Below, in pieces: positions 34,926-43,842 of a DNA stretch of 64,000 nt. The stretch is from Allobosea psychrotolerans (GTDB taxonomy: Bacteria; Pseudomonadota; Alphaproteobacteria; Rhizobiales; Beijerinckiaceae). The notes beneath the pieces were generated by a model. That model worked only from the letters and a program-made list of their open reading frames with translations, made no database searches and was not told the DNA's origin. Numbering within the stretch: position 1 is the stretch's first letter; each line of letters opens with the position of its first letter. The DNA is taken from NCBI RefSeq assembly GCF_002917105.1, contig NZ_PQFZ01000023.1, forward strand, positions 1 through 64,000, given 5' to 3'. The translations under genes and the position numbers were made by a program.

Positions 34926-36191
34926 TCAGCTCATCTTGCAGACGGCCTCGTCGCCCTGGGTGGCGATGACCTCGAGATCCTCGTTCGGGCCGGGAACCGG
35001 TGGTGACGAGGTGAAGAGGTCCCACTGGTTCTTCACCTGCGCCGCCGGAAGGGCGGTGATCGTGTACATCTCGCTCATGAGCTGGTGGTCGGAGGCGCGG
35101 AAATAGCCCGGTCGCGTCTTCATCACGTCGAACTTCGCGCCCTTCTCCCAGTATTCGAGGATCTTTGCGGTGTCCGTGCTCTTCAGCTCGTTCATCGACT
35201 GGGCCATGATCTTCACGGCCATGTAGTCGCCCCAGGCCTGGTTCTCCGGGGGCTTGCCGTATTTCTTGGTGAAGGCGGCGACGAACTTCTTGCTCTCAGG
35301 CGTGTCGATCAGGTGATGCCAGACGCAGGGCCAGACGCCGCCGAAATTGTCCTTGCCCGCGGCCCAGGCGAGCGCCGTGTCGAAGCCGAAGCCGGCGACC
35401 GGGAAAGTCAGCCCGAACTCGGAATACTGCTTCAGGAAATTGGTGATCTGGTTGCCGGCAAGGTTGGAGATCACCAGATCGGGCTTGGCGGCACGGATCT
35501 CGATCAGCAGGGCCGAGAAGTCGGTCGCGTCGGTCGGCACCAGCTTGTCGGCGGCGAACTGGCCGCCATTGGCCTCCATGAAGCGCTTGGCGACCTTGAG
35601 CAGGTCATGACCGAAGGCGTAGTCGGCGGTCAGCGAGAACCACTTCTTGCCCTTGACCAGGCCCTGCGCCATCAGCGAGCGGCCGCAGCTTTTCACATAC
35701 ATCGAGTTCTGGTGCTCGACATGGAACATGTAGCGGTTGCAGCTTTCGCCGCGCAGCGCGTCGGAATTGCCGCCGGTGTTGACGAAGAGCGTCTTGTTGC
35801 GGGCCGCGACCTGCGAGATCGTCAGGCAGGAGGCCGAGGAAATCTCGCCGAGGATGCAGGCGACCTTGTCGCGCTCGATCATGCGCTCGGCCTTGGTCGA
35901 GGCGGTCTGCGGATTGACCGAGTCCTCCTTCAGCGCCTCGAGCTTGCGGCCGTTGACGCCGCCGGCCGCATTGATCTCCTCGACCGCGAGATCGACCGCC
36001 ATCACGGCATATTCGCCGAGCGGGCCTAGGAAGCCGGTGCGCGGGGTCAGATGCCCGTAGCGGATCGCGTCGGGCGTCTGCGCCAGGATCAGCGCGGGGC
36101 TGGCGATCAGCCCGGTGGCTGCGCCGGCGCCGAGGCCGACCAGCGCCTGACGGCGCGAGACGCGGAATTTCGATGGCTGTCGATCTGTCAT
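34926..36191 (-). CDS. Branched-chain-type ABC transporter substrate-binding protein
   Basis: A 421-residue periplasmic binding protein (Peripla_BP_6). The N-terminus KFRVSRRQALVGLGAGAATG has a twin-arginine motif and a signal with ILAQ cleavage near residue 38. The mature sequence opens with IRYGHLTPRTGFLGPLGEYA, as in LivK/AmiC-like proteins. ATG 36189-36191 follows GGGAGGAA; the open frame further upstream is not coding. First gene of the leftward transport operon and divergent from a GntR regulator gene. Confidence 0.92.
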   Translation of the reverse strand: MTDRQPSKFRVSRRQALVGLGAGAATGLIASPALILAQTPDAIRYGHLTPRTGFLGPLGEYAVMAVDLAVEEINAAGGVNGRKLEALKEDSVNPQTASTKAERMIERDKVACILGEISSASCLTISQVAARNKTLFVNTGGNSDALRGESCNRYMFHVEHQNSMYVKSCGRSLMAQGLVKGKKWFSLTADYAFGHDLLKVAKRFMEANGGQFAADKLVPTDATDFSALLIEIRAAKPDLVISNLAGNQITNFLKQYSEFGLTFPVAGFGFDTALAWAAGKDNFGGVWPCVWHHLIDTPESKKFVAAFTKKYGKPPENQAWGDYMAVKIMAQSMNELKSTDTAKILEYWEKGAKFDVMKTRPGYFRASDHQLMSEMYTITALPAAQVKNQWDLFTSSPPVPGPNEDLEVIATQGDEAVCKMS

Positions 36192-36283
36192 AGGCGTTCC
36201 TCCCAGAACGGTTCCGCGCTTTGCGCTGGATTCTCGACCCGTGGTCTTTTTGAAGTCGCGGTCTTGCAGCCGCTTGTCGTGAT

Positions 36284-36295
36284 CTGTGATCACAG
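36284..36295. promoter_or_regulatory. Palindromic operator CTGTGATCACAG
   Basis: A perfect 12-bp palindrome in the 118-base space between the binding protein and GntR genes. It is a plausible site for the adjacent GntR protein, acting on both directions. Its overlap with a possible GTG start argues that the GntR protein begins further downstream. Confidence 0.6.
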
Positions 36296-36309
36296 TTAAG
36301 TTGGCAGAC

Positions 36310-37089
36310 ATGATTGGCCATGTCCAGCCCTCTCCCGTTGCCGCCGCCGCCATGGCCGACGATGCGCCCGGCGCGGCGGAGACGCCGCGTGATCCTTGGG
36401 TGCTGGATGAGGTCGGCGCGCTGGCGCGCGAGACCCTGGGCGAGCGGGTCACCGCCGAATTGCGCGCGCTTTTGGTCGCAGGTCGGCTCGCGCCGGGCGA
36501 GAAATTGTCGCTGCGCCGCGTCGCGGAGGCGCTCGGCGTCTCGATGATGCCGGTGCGCGAGGCGGTGAGCCGGCTCGCGGCTGATGGAGCGCTCGAGGTG
36601 CTGCCGGGGCGGGCGGTGCGCGTGCCGGTGCTGACGCTGGCGCAGTTCCGGGAGCTGACGCGATTGCGGCTGGTCGTCGAGGGCTTTGCCGCCGAGGAGG
36701 CGGCGCGCAAGGCGACGCCGGATCAGCTCGCCCGGATCGCGGCGCATGAGGCCGCCTTCCGGCAGGCCGCAAGCGCCGAGGCACCGGACCCGGCCGGCGC
36801 GGTCGCCGCCAATCGCGACCTGCATTTCGCCCTCTATGAGGCGGCCGGCATGCCCAGCCTGATCGAGATGATCGAGCGGCTCTGGCTCAAGGCCGGGCCG
36901 ATCCTCAATCTCGACATGCGTCATGAGCCGCGCCGGCTCAAGGGCGGCCGCGCCATGCAGGAGCATGAGAAGCTGCTCGCGGCGCTGCGGCGCGGCGATG
37001 CCGCGGCGGCGCGGGCGGCGCTGGAAGCCGATATCGGCGCGGCAGCGGCACATATCGAACAGACAGGGCAGCTCAAGGAATCGGATTGA
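36310..37089 (+). CDS. GntR-family regulator (FadR/FCD type)
   Basis: A 259-residue regulator from ATG 36310; a GTG 24 bases earlier overlaps the palindrome, and ATG 36352 is another option. The winged helix is about residues 38-108 (RVTAELRALLVAGRLAPGE, then GVSMMPVREAVSRLAADG), followed by an FCD domain with the metal-binding pattern (ANRDLHFALYEAA, QEHEKLLAAL). Very rich in alanine and arginine. Divergent from the LIV-type transporter operon and followed by an SDR gene, so it probably regulates both. Confidence 0.88.
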   Translation: MIGHVQPSPVAAAAMADDAPGAAETPRDPWVLDEVGALARETLGERVTAELRALLVAGRLAPGEKLSLRRVAEALGVSMMPVREAVSRLAADGALEVLPGRAVRVPVLTLAQFRELTRLRLVVEGFAAEEAARKATPDQLARIAAHEAAFRQAASAEAPDPAGAVAANRDLHFALYEAAGMPSLIEMIERLWLKAGPILNLDMRHEPRRLKGGRAMQEHEKLLAALRRGDAAAARAALEADIGAAAAHIEQTGQLKESD

Positions 37090-37106
37090 TCCCACGAGAG
37101 TGTTTT

Positions 37107-37221
37107 CGAGCGAAGTGGATACGGGTTCCCTCGCGACAAACGCGAAGCGTTTGCGTGGAGAAAACGCGTCAAAACAAAAGGCTAGAGCAGTTTCCGATCC
37201 AGTTGGAGCGGAAACTGCTCT
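37107..37221. repeat. Composite interspersed repeat with 13-bp hairpin
   Basis: The sequence from TTTTCGAGCGAAGTGGATAC through AAAACGCGTCAAAACAAAAG is a repeat type common in Rhizobiales genomes. It ends in a perfect hairpin with arms AGAGCAGTTTCCG (37184-37196) and CGGAAACTGCTCT (37209-37221). It lies between the GntR and SDR genes. Confidence 0.7.
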
Positions 37222-37251
37222 GGCGAGCGCCAACCACAGGGAGAGAACATC

Positions 37252-38028
37252 ATGGATTTGCAGATCGAGGGCTTGCGCGTGCTCATCACCGCCGGCGCGG
37301 GCGGCATCGGGCGTGCGACGGCGCGCGCCTTCGCGGCCGAGGGGGCGAAGGTGCATATCTGCGACGTCGATCGCGATGCGCTGGCCGCGATGGCGCAGAG
37401 CGATCCGGCGGTCACGCAATCGGTCTGCGACGTCTCCGACCGCAAGGCCGTGGGCAGGCTGTTCGAGGAGGCGCTCGCGGCGCTGGGCGGGCTCGACTGC
37501 CTGGTCAACAATGCCGGCATCGCCGGCCCGACTGGCCGCGTCGACGAGATCGACCCGGCGGACTGGGACGCTTGCGTCGCCATCGACCTGACCGGCCAAT
37601 TCAACTGCACGCGGCTTGCGGTGGAGCGTCTCAAGCAGTCGGCGAATGCCAGTATCGTCAATCTGTCGAGCCAGGCGGGGAAGCACGGCTTTCCCTTGCG
37701 CTCGCCCTATGCGGCAGCGAAATGGGGCGTGATCGGCTTCACCAAGGCGCTGGCCGCCGAACTCGGCGAGTTCGGCATCAGGGCGAACGCCATCTGCCCG
37801 GGGCTGGTCGACGGCGCGCGCATCCAGAGCGTCATCGCCAACAAGGCGCGCAGCATGAACATCTCGCATGACGAGATGGCGGCGCGGCTCTTTGCCGGCG
37901 TCTCGATCAAGCGCTTCGTCGACCCCAATGACATCGCCAAGCAGATCGTCTTCCTGGCCTCGCCCTTCGGCAAGACGATCTCGGGGCAGGAGGTATCGGT
38001 CTGCGGGGATACGCGGATGCTGAGCTGA
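37252..38028 (+). CDS. Short-chain dehydrogenase/reductase
   Basis: A 258-residue classical SDR. TAGAGGIG near residue 13 replaces the usual TGxxxGIG, NNAG is near residue 85, the catalytic Ser is in VNLSSQAGK near residue 138 and YAAAK near residue 152. CDVDRD after the second strand has the acidic residue that favours NAD. The ATG follows GGGAGAGA. With the transport operon and the dehydrogenase/BKACE genes nearby it may oxidise a hydroxy intermediate; that link is inference. Confidence 0.9.
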   Translation: MDLQIEGLRVLITAGAGGIGRATARAFAAEGAKVHICDVDRDALAAMAQSDPAVTQSVCDVSDRKAVGRLFEEALAALGGLDCLVNNAGIAGPTGRVDEIDPADWDACVAIDLTGQFNCTRLAVERLKQSANASIVNLSSQAGKHGFPLRSPYAAAKWGVIGFTKALAAELGEFGIRANAICPGLVDGARIQSVIANKARSMNISHDEMAARLFAGVSIKRFVDPNDIAKQIVFLASPFGKTISGQEVSVCGDTRMLS

Positions 38029-38047
38029 GGGAGAGGGAGGCCCGCCG

Positions 38048-38398
38048 TCAGCCGGCGTCGATCCGCTGGGCGAGCTTGATCGGGCGGCCCTTCGGCAATT
38101 TCTCCGCGATGCCGTAAAGCTGCTCGCGGCGGTCGATCTCGCGCCAGACATCGTCGGGCGCGATGCCGATCTCGCTCCAGAGCACCACCAGATTATAGAT
38201 CAGGTCGGCGCTTTCGAGGATGGTGCGGCGGCGGTCGCCCTGCACGGCTTCGAGCCCGACCTCGACGGCCTCCTCGGCGACCTTCTTGGCCATTTTCGGC
38301 ATGCCTTCGCCGAGCAGCTTGGCGGTGCGCGAAAAGGCGGGATCGCGCGAGCGTGCTGCGAGGACGGCGGCGTGCAATCTGCTGACCGAATCAACCAT
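38048..38398 (-). CDS. hisE: Phosphoribosyl-ATP pyrophosphatase-like protein
   Basis: A 116-residue MazG/HisE-type protein. The core KMAKKVAEEAVEVGLEA and ILESADLIYNLVVLWSEIG carries the E-E-x-x-E and E-x-x-D metal residues. HisE hydrolyses phosphoribosyl-ATP to phosphoribosyl-AMP, the second step of histidine synthesis. The ATG at 38396-38398 gives normal HisE length. It stands apart from hisF/hisA, so it could be a second copy or a relative with another nucleotide substrate. Confidence 0.8.
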   Translation of the reverse strand: MVDSVSRLHAAVLAARSRDPAFSRTAKLLGEGMPKMAKKVAEEAVEVGLEAVQGDRRRTILESADLIYNLVVLWSEIGIAPDDVWREIDRREQLYGIAEKLPKGRPIKLAQRIDAG

Positions 38399-38581
38399 TC
38401 CTAGAGCGTCACCCCGCCGCATGAGGGTTTCATGACAACCATGTCGGAGCAGGCCCGACAGGCGAATCATTCGTCGGCTCAATTTAACGCGGATATGCCC
38501 AAGGGGAAGGAGAATTGGCGCGGAGTGCGCTGGCGGTGCAGCCGTCACAGCACCGGTCCGATTCCGTAACTCTTTGAGTTT

Positions 38582-38631
38582 GCACCGACTTCTTCCGAAA
38601 GCCGGATTCCATTTTTCGGGCCGATGCTCTA
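38582..38631. repeat. Interspersed repeat downstream of rppH
   Basis: A palindromic repeat with CCGAAA/TTTCGG arms inside and the GATGCTCT end seen in related repeats of this window. It begins at the rppH stop codon and may serve as its 3' end. Confidence 0.5.
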
Positions 38632-39138
38632 AGGTTTGGCGAAAGGCGCAAACAGTGTCGCGACCTGGAGATAGACCTCGCGCTTGAAGGGGATGATCAA
38701 GGCAGGCGTCCGTTCCAGCTTCTCCCAGCGCCAGGCATCGAACTCGGCCTTGTGACCGCCTGCGGGGGTGAGCGTGTTGATCTCGTCATCAGGGCCGTCG
38801 AGGCGGAAGGCGAACCATTTCTGTGCCTGGCCGCGCCAGCGCCCCCGCCAGGCCTCCTTGCCGATATCGACAGGCAGGTCGTAGCTGAGCCAGCCGGGCG
38901 CCTCAGTGAGCAGGGTCGCGGAAGTGACGTTGGTCTCCTCCTGCAACTCGCGCCTCGCCGCCTGAAGCGGCGTCTCACCCGCATCGATGCCGCCTTGCGG
39001 CATCTGCCATTCATAGCCTTCCGCGACATGCTCGCGCAGGCTGCGATTGGCCCGTCGGCCGATGAAGACGAGGCCCTGCGCATTGAACAGCGCGAGGCCC
39101 ACGCAGGGACGATAGCCCTTGGGCGGGGAAGCGATCAT
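38629..39138 (-). CDS. rppH: RNA pyrophosphohydrolase
   Basis: A 169-residue Nudix hydrolase. The Nudix box GGIDAGETPLQAARRELQEE lies at about residues 49-68, and YRPCVGLALFN and WQMPQGGID are typical of RppH/NudH. RppH removes pyrophosphate from the 5' end of mRNA and starts RNase E dependent decay. The ATG overlaps the stop of the deacetylase gene in ATGA. It is the last gene of the envC-ctpA-deacetylase set, an order seen in many Rhizobiales. Confidence 0.93.
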   Translation of the reverse strand: MIASPPKGYRPCVGLALFNAQGLVFIGRRANRSLREHVAEGYEWQMPQGGIDAGETPLQAARRELQEETNVTSATLLTEAPGWLSYDLPVDIGKEAWRGRWRGQAQKWFAFRLDGPDDEINTLTPAGGHKAEFDAWRWEKLERTPALIIPFKREVYLQVATLFAPFAKP

Positions 39139-40349
39139 CGCAGAGAGCCTGTCGAGGACGGGTTTCGGAAGCCGCGCGCCGCGCTGACCGGCACGACGAG
39201 GATGCCCTTGGCCTCGAGCGACGGCGCCCAGCGCGCGATCCGCTCGATCGAGACGGGCAGGGCGCTCGCCGAGGCGATGACGATGCCCTGCTCGCGCGCC
39301 AACGCTTCCAGCATGGCGAGTTCCTTGTCGATCGCGTCGGCCCGGGCGACCGTGTCGATGACGCGATCGACCTTCATCGCCGGGATCTGGGCGCGCGCGG
39401 CCGAGGTCGCGAGCAAGCTGCGCGAGGAAGAGCCGTCATCGACGACGATGAGCCCGCGCCCGGCGATCTCGCGCAGGATCGGCGAGAGCGCGGCCTCGTC
39501 CGCCGTCAGGCGGCCGCCGAGGAAATTGACGATGCCGACATAGCCGGTGAAGCGCCCGAGCACCCATTGCAGCCGGTCGAGATTCTCAGCCGCCTTCGGG
39601 CCGGTCAGCAGGGTTTGCGGGCCAGGGTCGTTGTCGGGATAGTCGAACGGCTCCATCGGCACCTGGAGGAAGACCTCATGGCCCTCGCCGCGCGCGCGCT
39701 GGACCGTGCGCTCCAACTCCGGACCATAGGGTGCGAAGGCCAGCGACACCGTACCCGGCAATTTGGCGATGGCGTCGGCGGTGCCGCTCTGGCTGATGCC
39801 GAGGCCGCCGACGAGGAGGGCGATCCGCCCTGCCGGCTTGGTCGCGGGCTGCGGCCCGAGCGGGCGGGCATAGATCTGGGCGGGCGTCACACCGTCGGGG
39901 GCGGTCTTCGGCAGCAAGCCGTGGCGCGTGCGCTCGACCAGCCGGCTGTCGGGGGAGGGGGCGAGCTTGATCGTCGCGGGGCTGTCGGGGATGGTGATGA
40001 CGATCGAGCCAGGCGCTTCTGCGCCTGCTCCTGGGCGCACTACGGTCACGCCGGCTTCGGTTTCGAGCTGGCTGGCACTGGCCTGGGTTCGGGCTTCCGG
40101 TGTGGAGGCCGGCGGCGTCTGCGAGGTCGCTTGCGATGGGGGGAGGCGTTTTTCGATCAGCGCCGTGGCCATCGGTTCGCCGCCATCGGGATCGCGGCGC
40201 GTCGCGACGAGAAAGAGGAGAGCGACCACCGCAAGGCCGACGGCGCCGCTCGCGCCGAGGGCAAGCCAAAGGCCCCATGGTTTGCCATGAGGCGCGGGGC
40301 GATTCTGGCCGAGCGGCCGATTGAGCTCGGTGAGCGGCGTTCCGGCCAA
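39135..40349 (-). CDS. Divergent polysaccharide deacetylase family protein
   Basis: A 404-residue envelope protein. A cytoplasmic N-terminus is followed by one membrane helix (about 26-48, WLALGASGAVGLAVVALLFL), then a Pro/Ala-rich linker. The YibQ-like domain from about residue 170 includes IALLVGGLGISQSGTADAI, HEVFLQVPMEPFDYP and VDDGSSSRSL. Such proteins lie beside envC and ctpA and are thought to act on cell wall or lipid-linked glycans; activity is not established. It starts with TTG at 40349, ten bases after GAGGA. Confidence 0.85.
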   Translation of the reverse strand: MAGTPLTELNRPLGQNRPAPHGKPWGLWLALGASGAVGLAVVALLFLVATRRDPDGGEPMATALIEKRLPPSQATSQTPPASTPEARTQASASQLETEAGVTVVRPGAGAEAPGSIVITIPDSPATIKLAPSPDSRLVERTRHGLLPKTAPDGVTPAQIYARPLGPQPATKPAGRIALLVGGLGISQSGTADAIAKLPGTVSLAFAPYGPELERTVQRARGEGHEVFLQVPMEPFDYPDNDPGPQTLLTGPKAAENLDRLQWVLGRFTGYVGIVNFLGGRLTADEAALSPILREIAGRGLIVVDDGSSSRSLLATSAARAQIPAMKVDRVIDTVARADAIDKELAMLEALAREQGIVIASASALPVSIERIARWAPSLEAKGILVVPVSAARGFRNPSSTGSLR

Positions 40350-40520
40350 GGGCAGCCGTCCTCAGCTAAGAGAGCAAAGACCTGAAGCAAGCATGCTGGT
40401 GCCCGAGAGCGCGTCCGTTTCCCGGCAGCATGATCGCACGGCCCGAATCAACGGACCGCGCGCCTAGTCTTGTCGTGTGACGAGCCGCCCGTCGAGTGCC
40501 GGGCGGCGTGTCTCCCGTGC

Positions 40521-41867
40521 TCAGTTCGGCTTCGGCGCCTCGGGGGCGGGCGCCGGCGCGGGCGCGGCGGCGTCCTTCTTGACGCCGTGCAGCAGGTCGA
40601 GCGCCGCAATCAGCTGCGTGTCCTTCAACGGATCGTTGGGCACGTAGGAGGCCGAACCGGACTGCTCTTCCTTGCCGTCGACCGTCTTGAGATGGCCCTT
40701 GAGCGAAGCCTCGCCCTTGCTCTCGCCAAGCTTGTCCTTGAGCTCGGCCGGGATCTCCTGCGCGACCTCGACATCGGGCGTGATGCCCTTGGCCTGGATT
40801 GAGTTGCCGGACGGCGTGTAGTAGCGCGCCGTGGTCAGGCGCAGGCCGCCATTGGCGCCGAGCGGGATCACGGTCTGGACCGAGCCCTTGCCGAAGGAGC
40901 GCGTGCCCATGATGGTGGCGCGCTTGTGGTCCTGCAGCGCGCCGGCGACGATCTCGGCCGCCGAGGCGGAAGAGCCGTTGATCAGCACCACGACGGGCTT
41001 GCCCTTGGTCAGGTCGCCGCCGGGCTTGGCGTTGAAGACCTGCGTCTCCTCGGCGTTGCGGCCGCGCGTCGAGACGATCTTGCCGCGCTCGAGGAAGGCG
41101 TTGGAAACCAGAACGGACTGGTCGAGACGGCCGCCGCGGTTGTTGCGAAGGTCGATGACGTAGCCCTTGATCTTGTCCTTGCCGATCTCGGCGTTGACCT
41201 TCTCGATGCCTTTGCGCAGGCCCTCATAGGTCTGTTCGCTGAAGGTGCCGATGCGGATATAGCCGACGTCGTTTTCGACGCGCTCCTCGACAGCCGGGAC
41301 CACGATGGTGGTGCGTGTCAGGGTGAATTCGAGCGGATCGGGCTTGCCCGGGCGCTCGATCTTGAGCTTGACCTGGGTGTTGATGATGCCGCGCATCTTC
41401 TCGACGGCCTGGGTCAGGCTCAGGCCCTTGACCTCGTCGCCGTCGATCTGGCGGATGATGTCGTTGGAGAGGATGCCGGCCTTCGAGGCGGGCGTGTCGC
41501 GGATCGGCTTGGCTACCTTGAGGACGCCGTCCTCCATCGTTACCTCGATGCCGAGCCCGCCGAACTGGCCGCGCATGTCGGTGTCCATGTCGCGGAAGCT
41601 CTTCGCGTCGAGATAGCCCGAATGCGGATCGAGCGAGGAGACCATGCCGTTGATGGCGGCCTCGATCAGCTTCTGTTCATCCGGCTTCTCGACATAATCG
41701 GTGCGGATCTTCTCGAAGATGTCACCGAACAGGTTGAGACTGCGATAGACCTCGGCGGAGGCAGCCACCGCGCTGGTCGAAGTGAACAGCTTTGTCTGGG
41801 TGACCAGACCGGTCAGGCCGGCGCCCATGACCGCACCGGCGAAAACGAGGGAAACCTTGCGCATCAT
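40521..41867 (-). CDS. ctpA: Carboxy-terminal processing protease, S41 family
   Basis: A 448-residue periplasmic protease. The N-terminus has a signal peptide or anchor (MRKVSLVFAGAVMGAGLTGL). A PDZ domain is at about 95-175 and the S41 catalytic domain at about 195-360, with Ser in GSSASAAEI and Lys in SFGKGSVQ. A Pro/Ala-rich tail ends the protein. CtpA trims C-termini of envelope proteins and peptidoglycan hydrolases. ATG 41865-41867 overlaps the envC stop, and the frame upstream of it is a shadow. Confidence 0.95.
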   Translation of the reverse strand: MMRKVSLVFAGAVMGAGLTGLVTQTKLFTSTSAVAASAEVYRSLNLFGDIFEKIRTDYVEKPDEQKLIEAAINGMVSSLDPHSGYLDAKSFRDMDTDMRGQFGGLGIEVTMEDGVLKVAKPIRDTPASKAGILSNDIIRQIDGDEVKGLSLTQAVEKMRGIINTQVKLKIERPGKPDPLEFTLTRTTIVVPAVEERVENDVGYIRIGTFSEQTYEGLRKGIEKVNAEIGKDKIKGYVIDLRNNRGGRLDQSVLVSNAFLERGKIVSTRGRNAEETQVFNAKPGGDLTKGKPVVVLINGSSASAAEIVAGALQDHKRATIMGTRSFGKGSVQTVIPLGANGGLRLTTARYYTPSGNSIQAKGITPDVEVAQEIPAELKDKLGESKGEASLKGHLKTVDGKEEQSGSASYVPNDPLKDTQLIAALDLLHGVKKDAAAPAPAPAPEAPKPN

Positions 41868-43291
41868 CCGCGAACCTTTTCGCCTTGCGATTTCGTCCAC
41901 CACGGCGTCGGGTCGACCGAAACGCCGTCTTTTCTGAACTCTATATATAGGACCGGTTGCCCGGTCCCAGAACCTACGATCGTCGCGGCAGCTTCCGACG
42001 TTTCGCCCATCACCGCAACCGGTTCTCCCGCGAGGACGAACTGATTCAGCGATACGTCGATGCGCTGCATTCCGGCCAGCAGCAAATAGTACCCCCCGCC
42101 GGCATTCAGGATCAAGAGTTGCCCGAAGGAGCGGAAGGGACCCGCATAAACCACCCAAGCGTCCGAAGGTGCCGAAACTAGGGCATTGGGGCGTGTACTC
42201 ACAGATATTCCACGCGTCGTGCCGCCTGCGCCGTCACTTTCGCCGAAACCACGCAATTGTGATCCCGCCGCCGGTAGGGGAAGCAAGCCCCGTGCCTCGG
42301 CGAAGGCGATCTTGGGCGCGAGCCGTGCGGGGTCCTTGAAGGCGAGCGCGGCCATGCGCTGGCGCTGCTCGCGGGTTTCCGATTCCAGCGCCTGGCGCGC
42401 GGTCTCGGCGGCGCGATTGGCCGTCGAGATCTCTTTTTCCATGCGTTCGACAAAATCGCGCAGGGAGCGCGCTTGCGCCGCGAGCTCGCCACCGACGCTG
42501 CGCTGCTCCTCGACGTCGCGTGCGGCGCCCGCTTCACGCTCGCGCCTGGCTTCGATCAGCGAGGCCAGGCGCTGACGTTCCGTCGCCAGGCCTTCCAATT
42601 CGGTGGTGATGGCCTTGCGGTCGCCGGTGATGTTCTCGCGCAGGCGCACCAGTTCGCCGAGATCGGAACCCAGGATCTCGATCTCCTGGCGCAGCTCGGG
42701 CACGACCGCGCCCAGCAGCATCGAGGCCCGCACCGCTTCCAGAATATCCTCGGGGCGCACCAGAACCGCCGGCGGCGGACGCCGGCCGATGCGCTGCAGC
42801 GCCGCCAGCACTTCGGAGATCAAGCCGCGCCGGCCTTCGAGCGAACGCCGGATCGCCGCTTCGCTGGATTGCAGCAGGCCTAGTCTGTCCTCGATCGCGC
42901 CGATGCGCCGCTCGACGGCCTGGGTGCGCTGGGTCGCCTCGAGCAGGGCCTTGTTGAGGGCGGCGCGGTCGGCGCGGATGCCGGCGATCTCCGCCTCCAG
43001 CTTGCTGCGCGCCTCGGCATTGCCGGCCAGGCGCTGCTCGATCGCCTTGAGCTCGGCCTCGCGGGCCTGTTTCTCGACCTGCTTGGCTTGTGCCTCGCGG
43101 GTCAATTGCTCGGGGTCGGGGGATTGGGCGGCGGCCGGGAGGGAGGCGATGAACAGGGCCAGTGACAGGGCTCCAAAGGCTCTGCGGGCCTGCCTACAGG
43201 ATGCGCGGAAGCCCTTATCCGACGGCATGCCGCGATGCCATGAGCGGGCCGGGCTGCGCCATCCGCGAATCAGGGGCCGGAAGAGTCTCAT
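41864..43291 (-). CDS. envC: Murein hydrolase activator EnvC family protein
   Basis: A 475-residue protein with an N-terminal signal (hydrophobic FGALSLALFIASLPAAAQ near residue 40), a long coiled coil (about 60-310) and a C-terminal LytM domain (about 345-470). The LytM domain lacks the zinc-binding histidines of active M23 peptidases (FGESDGAGGTTRGISV and LYIEFRKDG where HxH would be). This fits EnvC, which activates amidases at the septum without hydrolysing the wall itself. ATG 43289-43291 overlaps the rlmH stop. Coupled with ctpA. Confidence 0.9.
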   Translation of the reverse strand: MRLFRPLIRGWRSPARSWHRGMPSDKGFRASCRQARRAFGALSLALFIASLPAAAQSPDPEQLTREAQAKQVEKQAREAELKAIEQRLAGNAEARSKLEAEIAGIRADRAALNKALLEATQRTQAVERRIGAIEDRLGLLQSSEAAIRRSLEGRRGLISEVLAALQRIGRRPPPAVLVRPEDILEAVRASMLLGAVVPELRQEIEILGSDLGELVRLRENITGDRKAITTELEGLATERQRLASLIEARREREAGAARDVEEQRSVGGELAAQARSLRDFVERMEKEISTANRAAETARQALESETREQRQRMAALAFKDPARLAPKIAFAEARGLLPLPAAGSQLRGFGESDGAGGTTRGISVSTRPNALVSAPSDAWVVYAGPFRSFGQLLILNAGGGYYLLLAGMQRIDVSLNQFVLAGEPVAVMGETSEAAATIVGSGTGQPVLYIEFRKDGVSVDPTPWWTKSQGEKVRG

Positions 43292-43767
43292 GCGCGATGA
43301 TAGGGGTGTCCGGCGATGATCGTCATGGCTCTGTAGAGCTGTTCGAGCGCCAGCGCGCGTACGATCTGGTGTGGGATGGTCAAGGCGCCGAAGGCGATCG
43401 TCAGATCGGCCCGGTCGCGGATCTCGTCGCTGAGCCCGTCCGCACCGCCGATGACGAGGCTGGCCGCCGCCGTACCAGCATCGCGCGCAGTGGCTATCCT
43501 GGCCGCGAAGGCATCGCTGGTCAGGCTGCGGCCGCGCTCGTCGAGCGCGATCAGCAGTCCAGGCGTGAGCTTGGCGGTGATGGCCTGGGCCTCGTCGCGC
43601 TTGCGTTCGTCGGGCCGGCGGCCGCGACTCTCGGCGAGCTCGACGATCTCTGGACCGGACAAGCCCAGCCCGCGCCCGAGCGCCAGCGCGCGCTCGCGAT
43701 AGCGCTCGCACAACTCACGTTCCGGCCCGTCCTTGAGCCGGCCTATGGCGATGATGGCGAGGCGCAA
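43288..43767 (-). CDS. rlmH: 23S rRNA pseudouridine-1915 N3-methyltransferase
   Basis: A 159-residue SPOUT methyltransferase. The S-adenosylmethionine-binding knot is SLVIGGADGLSDEI near residue 104 and ALTIPHQIVRALALEQLYRA, ending in GHPYHRA, typical of RlmH. It methylates pseudouridine 1915 in helix 69 of 23S rRNA on assembled ribosomes. The stop overlaps the envC start. Standard neighbour of rsfS. Confidence 0.96.
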   Translation of the reverse strand: MRLAIIAIGRLKDGPERELCERYRERALALGRGLGLSGPEIVELAESRGRRPDERKRDEAQAITAKLTPGLLIALDERGRSLTSDAFAARIATARDAGTAAASLVIGGADGLSDEIRDRADLTIAFGALTIPHQIVRALALEQLYRAMTIIAGHPYHRA

Positions 43768-43801
43768 CGGCGCGCGTCTCTCGTTCCAGAACGTTGGAGC
43801 A

Positions 43802-43834
43802 GAATGCGAAAACCGGGTCCCGCTTTTCGCATTC
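43802..43834. repeat. Palindromic repeat between rlmH and rsfS
   Basis: Perfect 11-bp arms GAATGCGAAAA and TTTTCGCATTC around CCGGGTCCCGC. It is one of the interspersed repeat types seen in Rhizobiales and lies in the 75-base gap after rsfS on the minus strand. Confidence 0.65.
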
Positions 43835-43842
43835 CGCGTTGG

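Noticed and set aside
34926..36710. 594-codon reading of the LIV-type binding protein
   Set aside because: The first 173 codons are antisense to the GntR gene. The ATG at 36191 has a strong binding site and a signal peptide follows.
41864..43711. Apparent fusion of EnvC with an N-terminal 140-residue domain
   Set aside because: The upstream part lies over rlmH in another frame. ATG 43291 starts an EnvC with a proper signal peptide.
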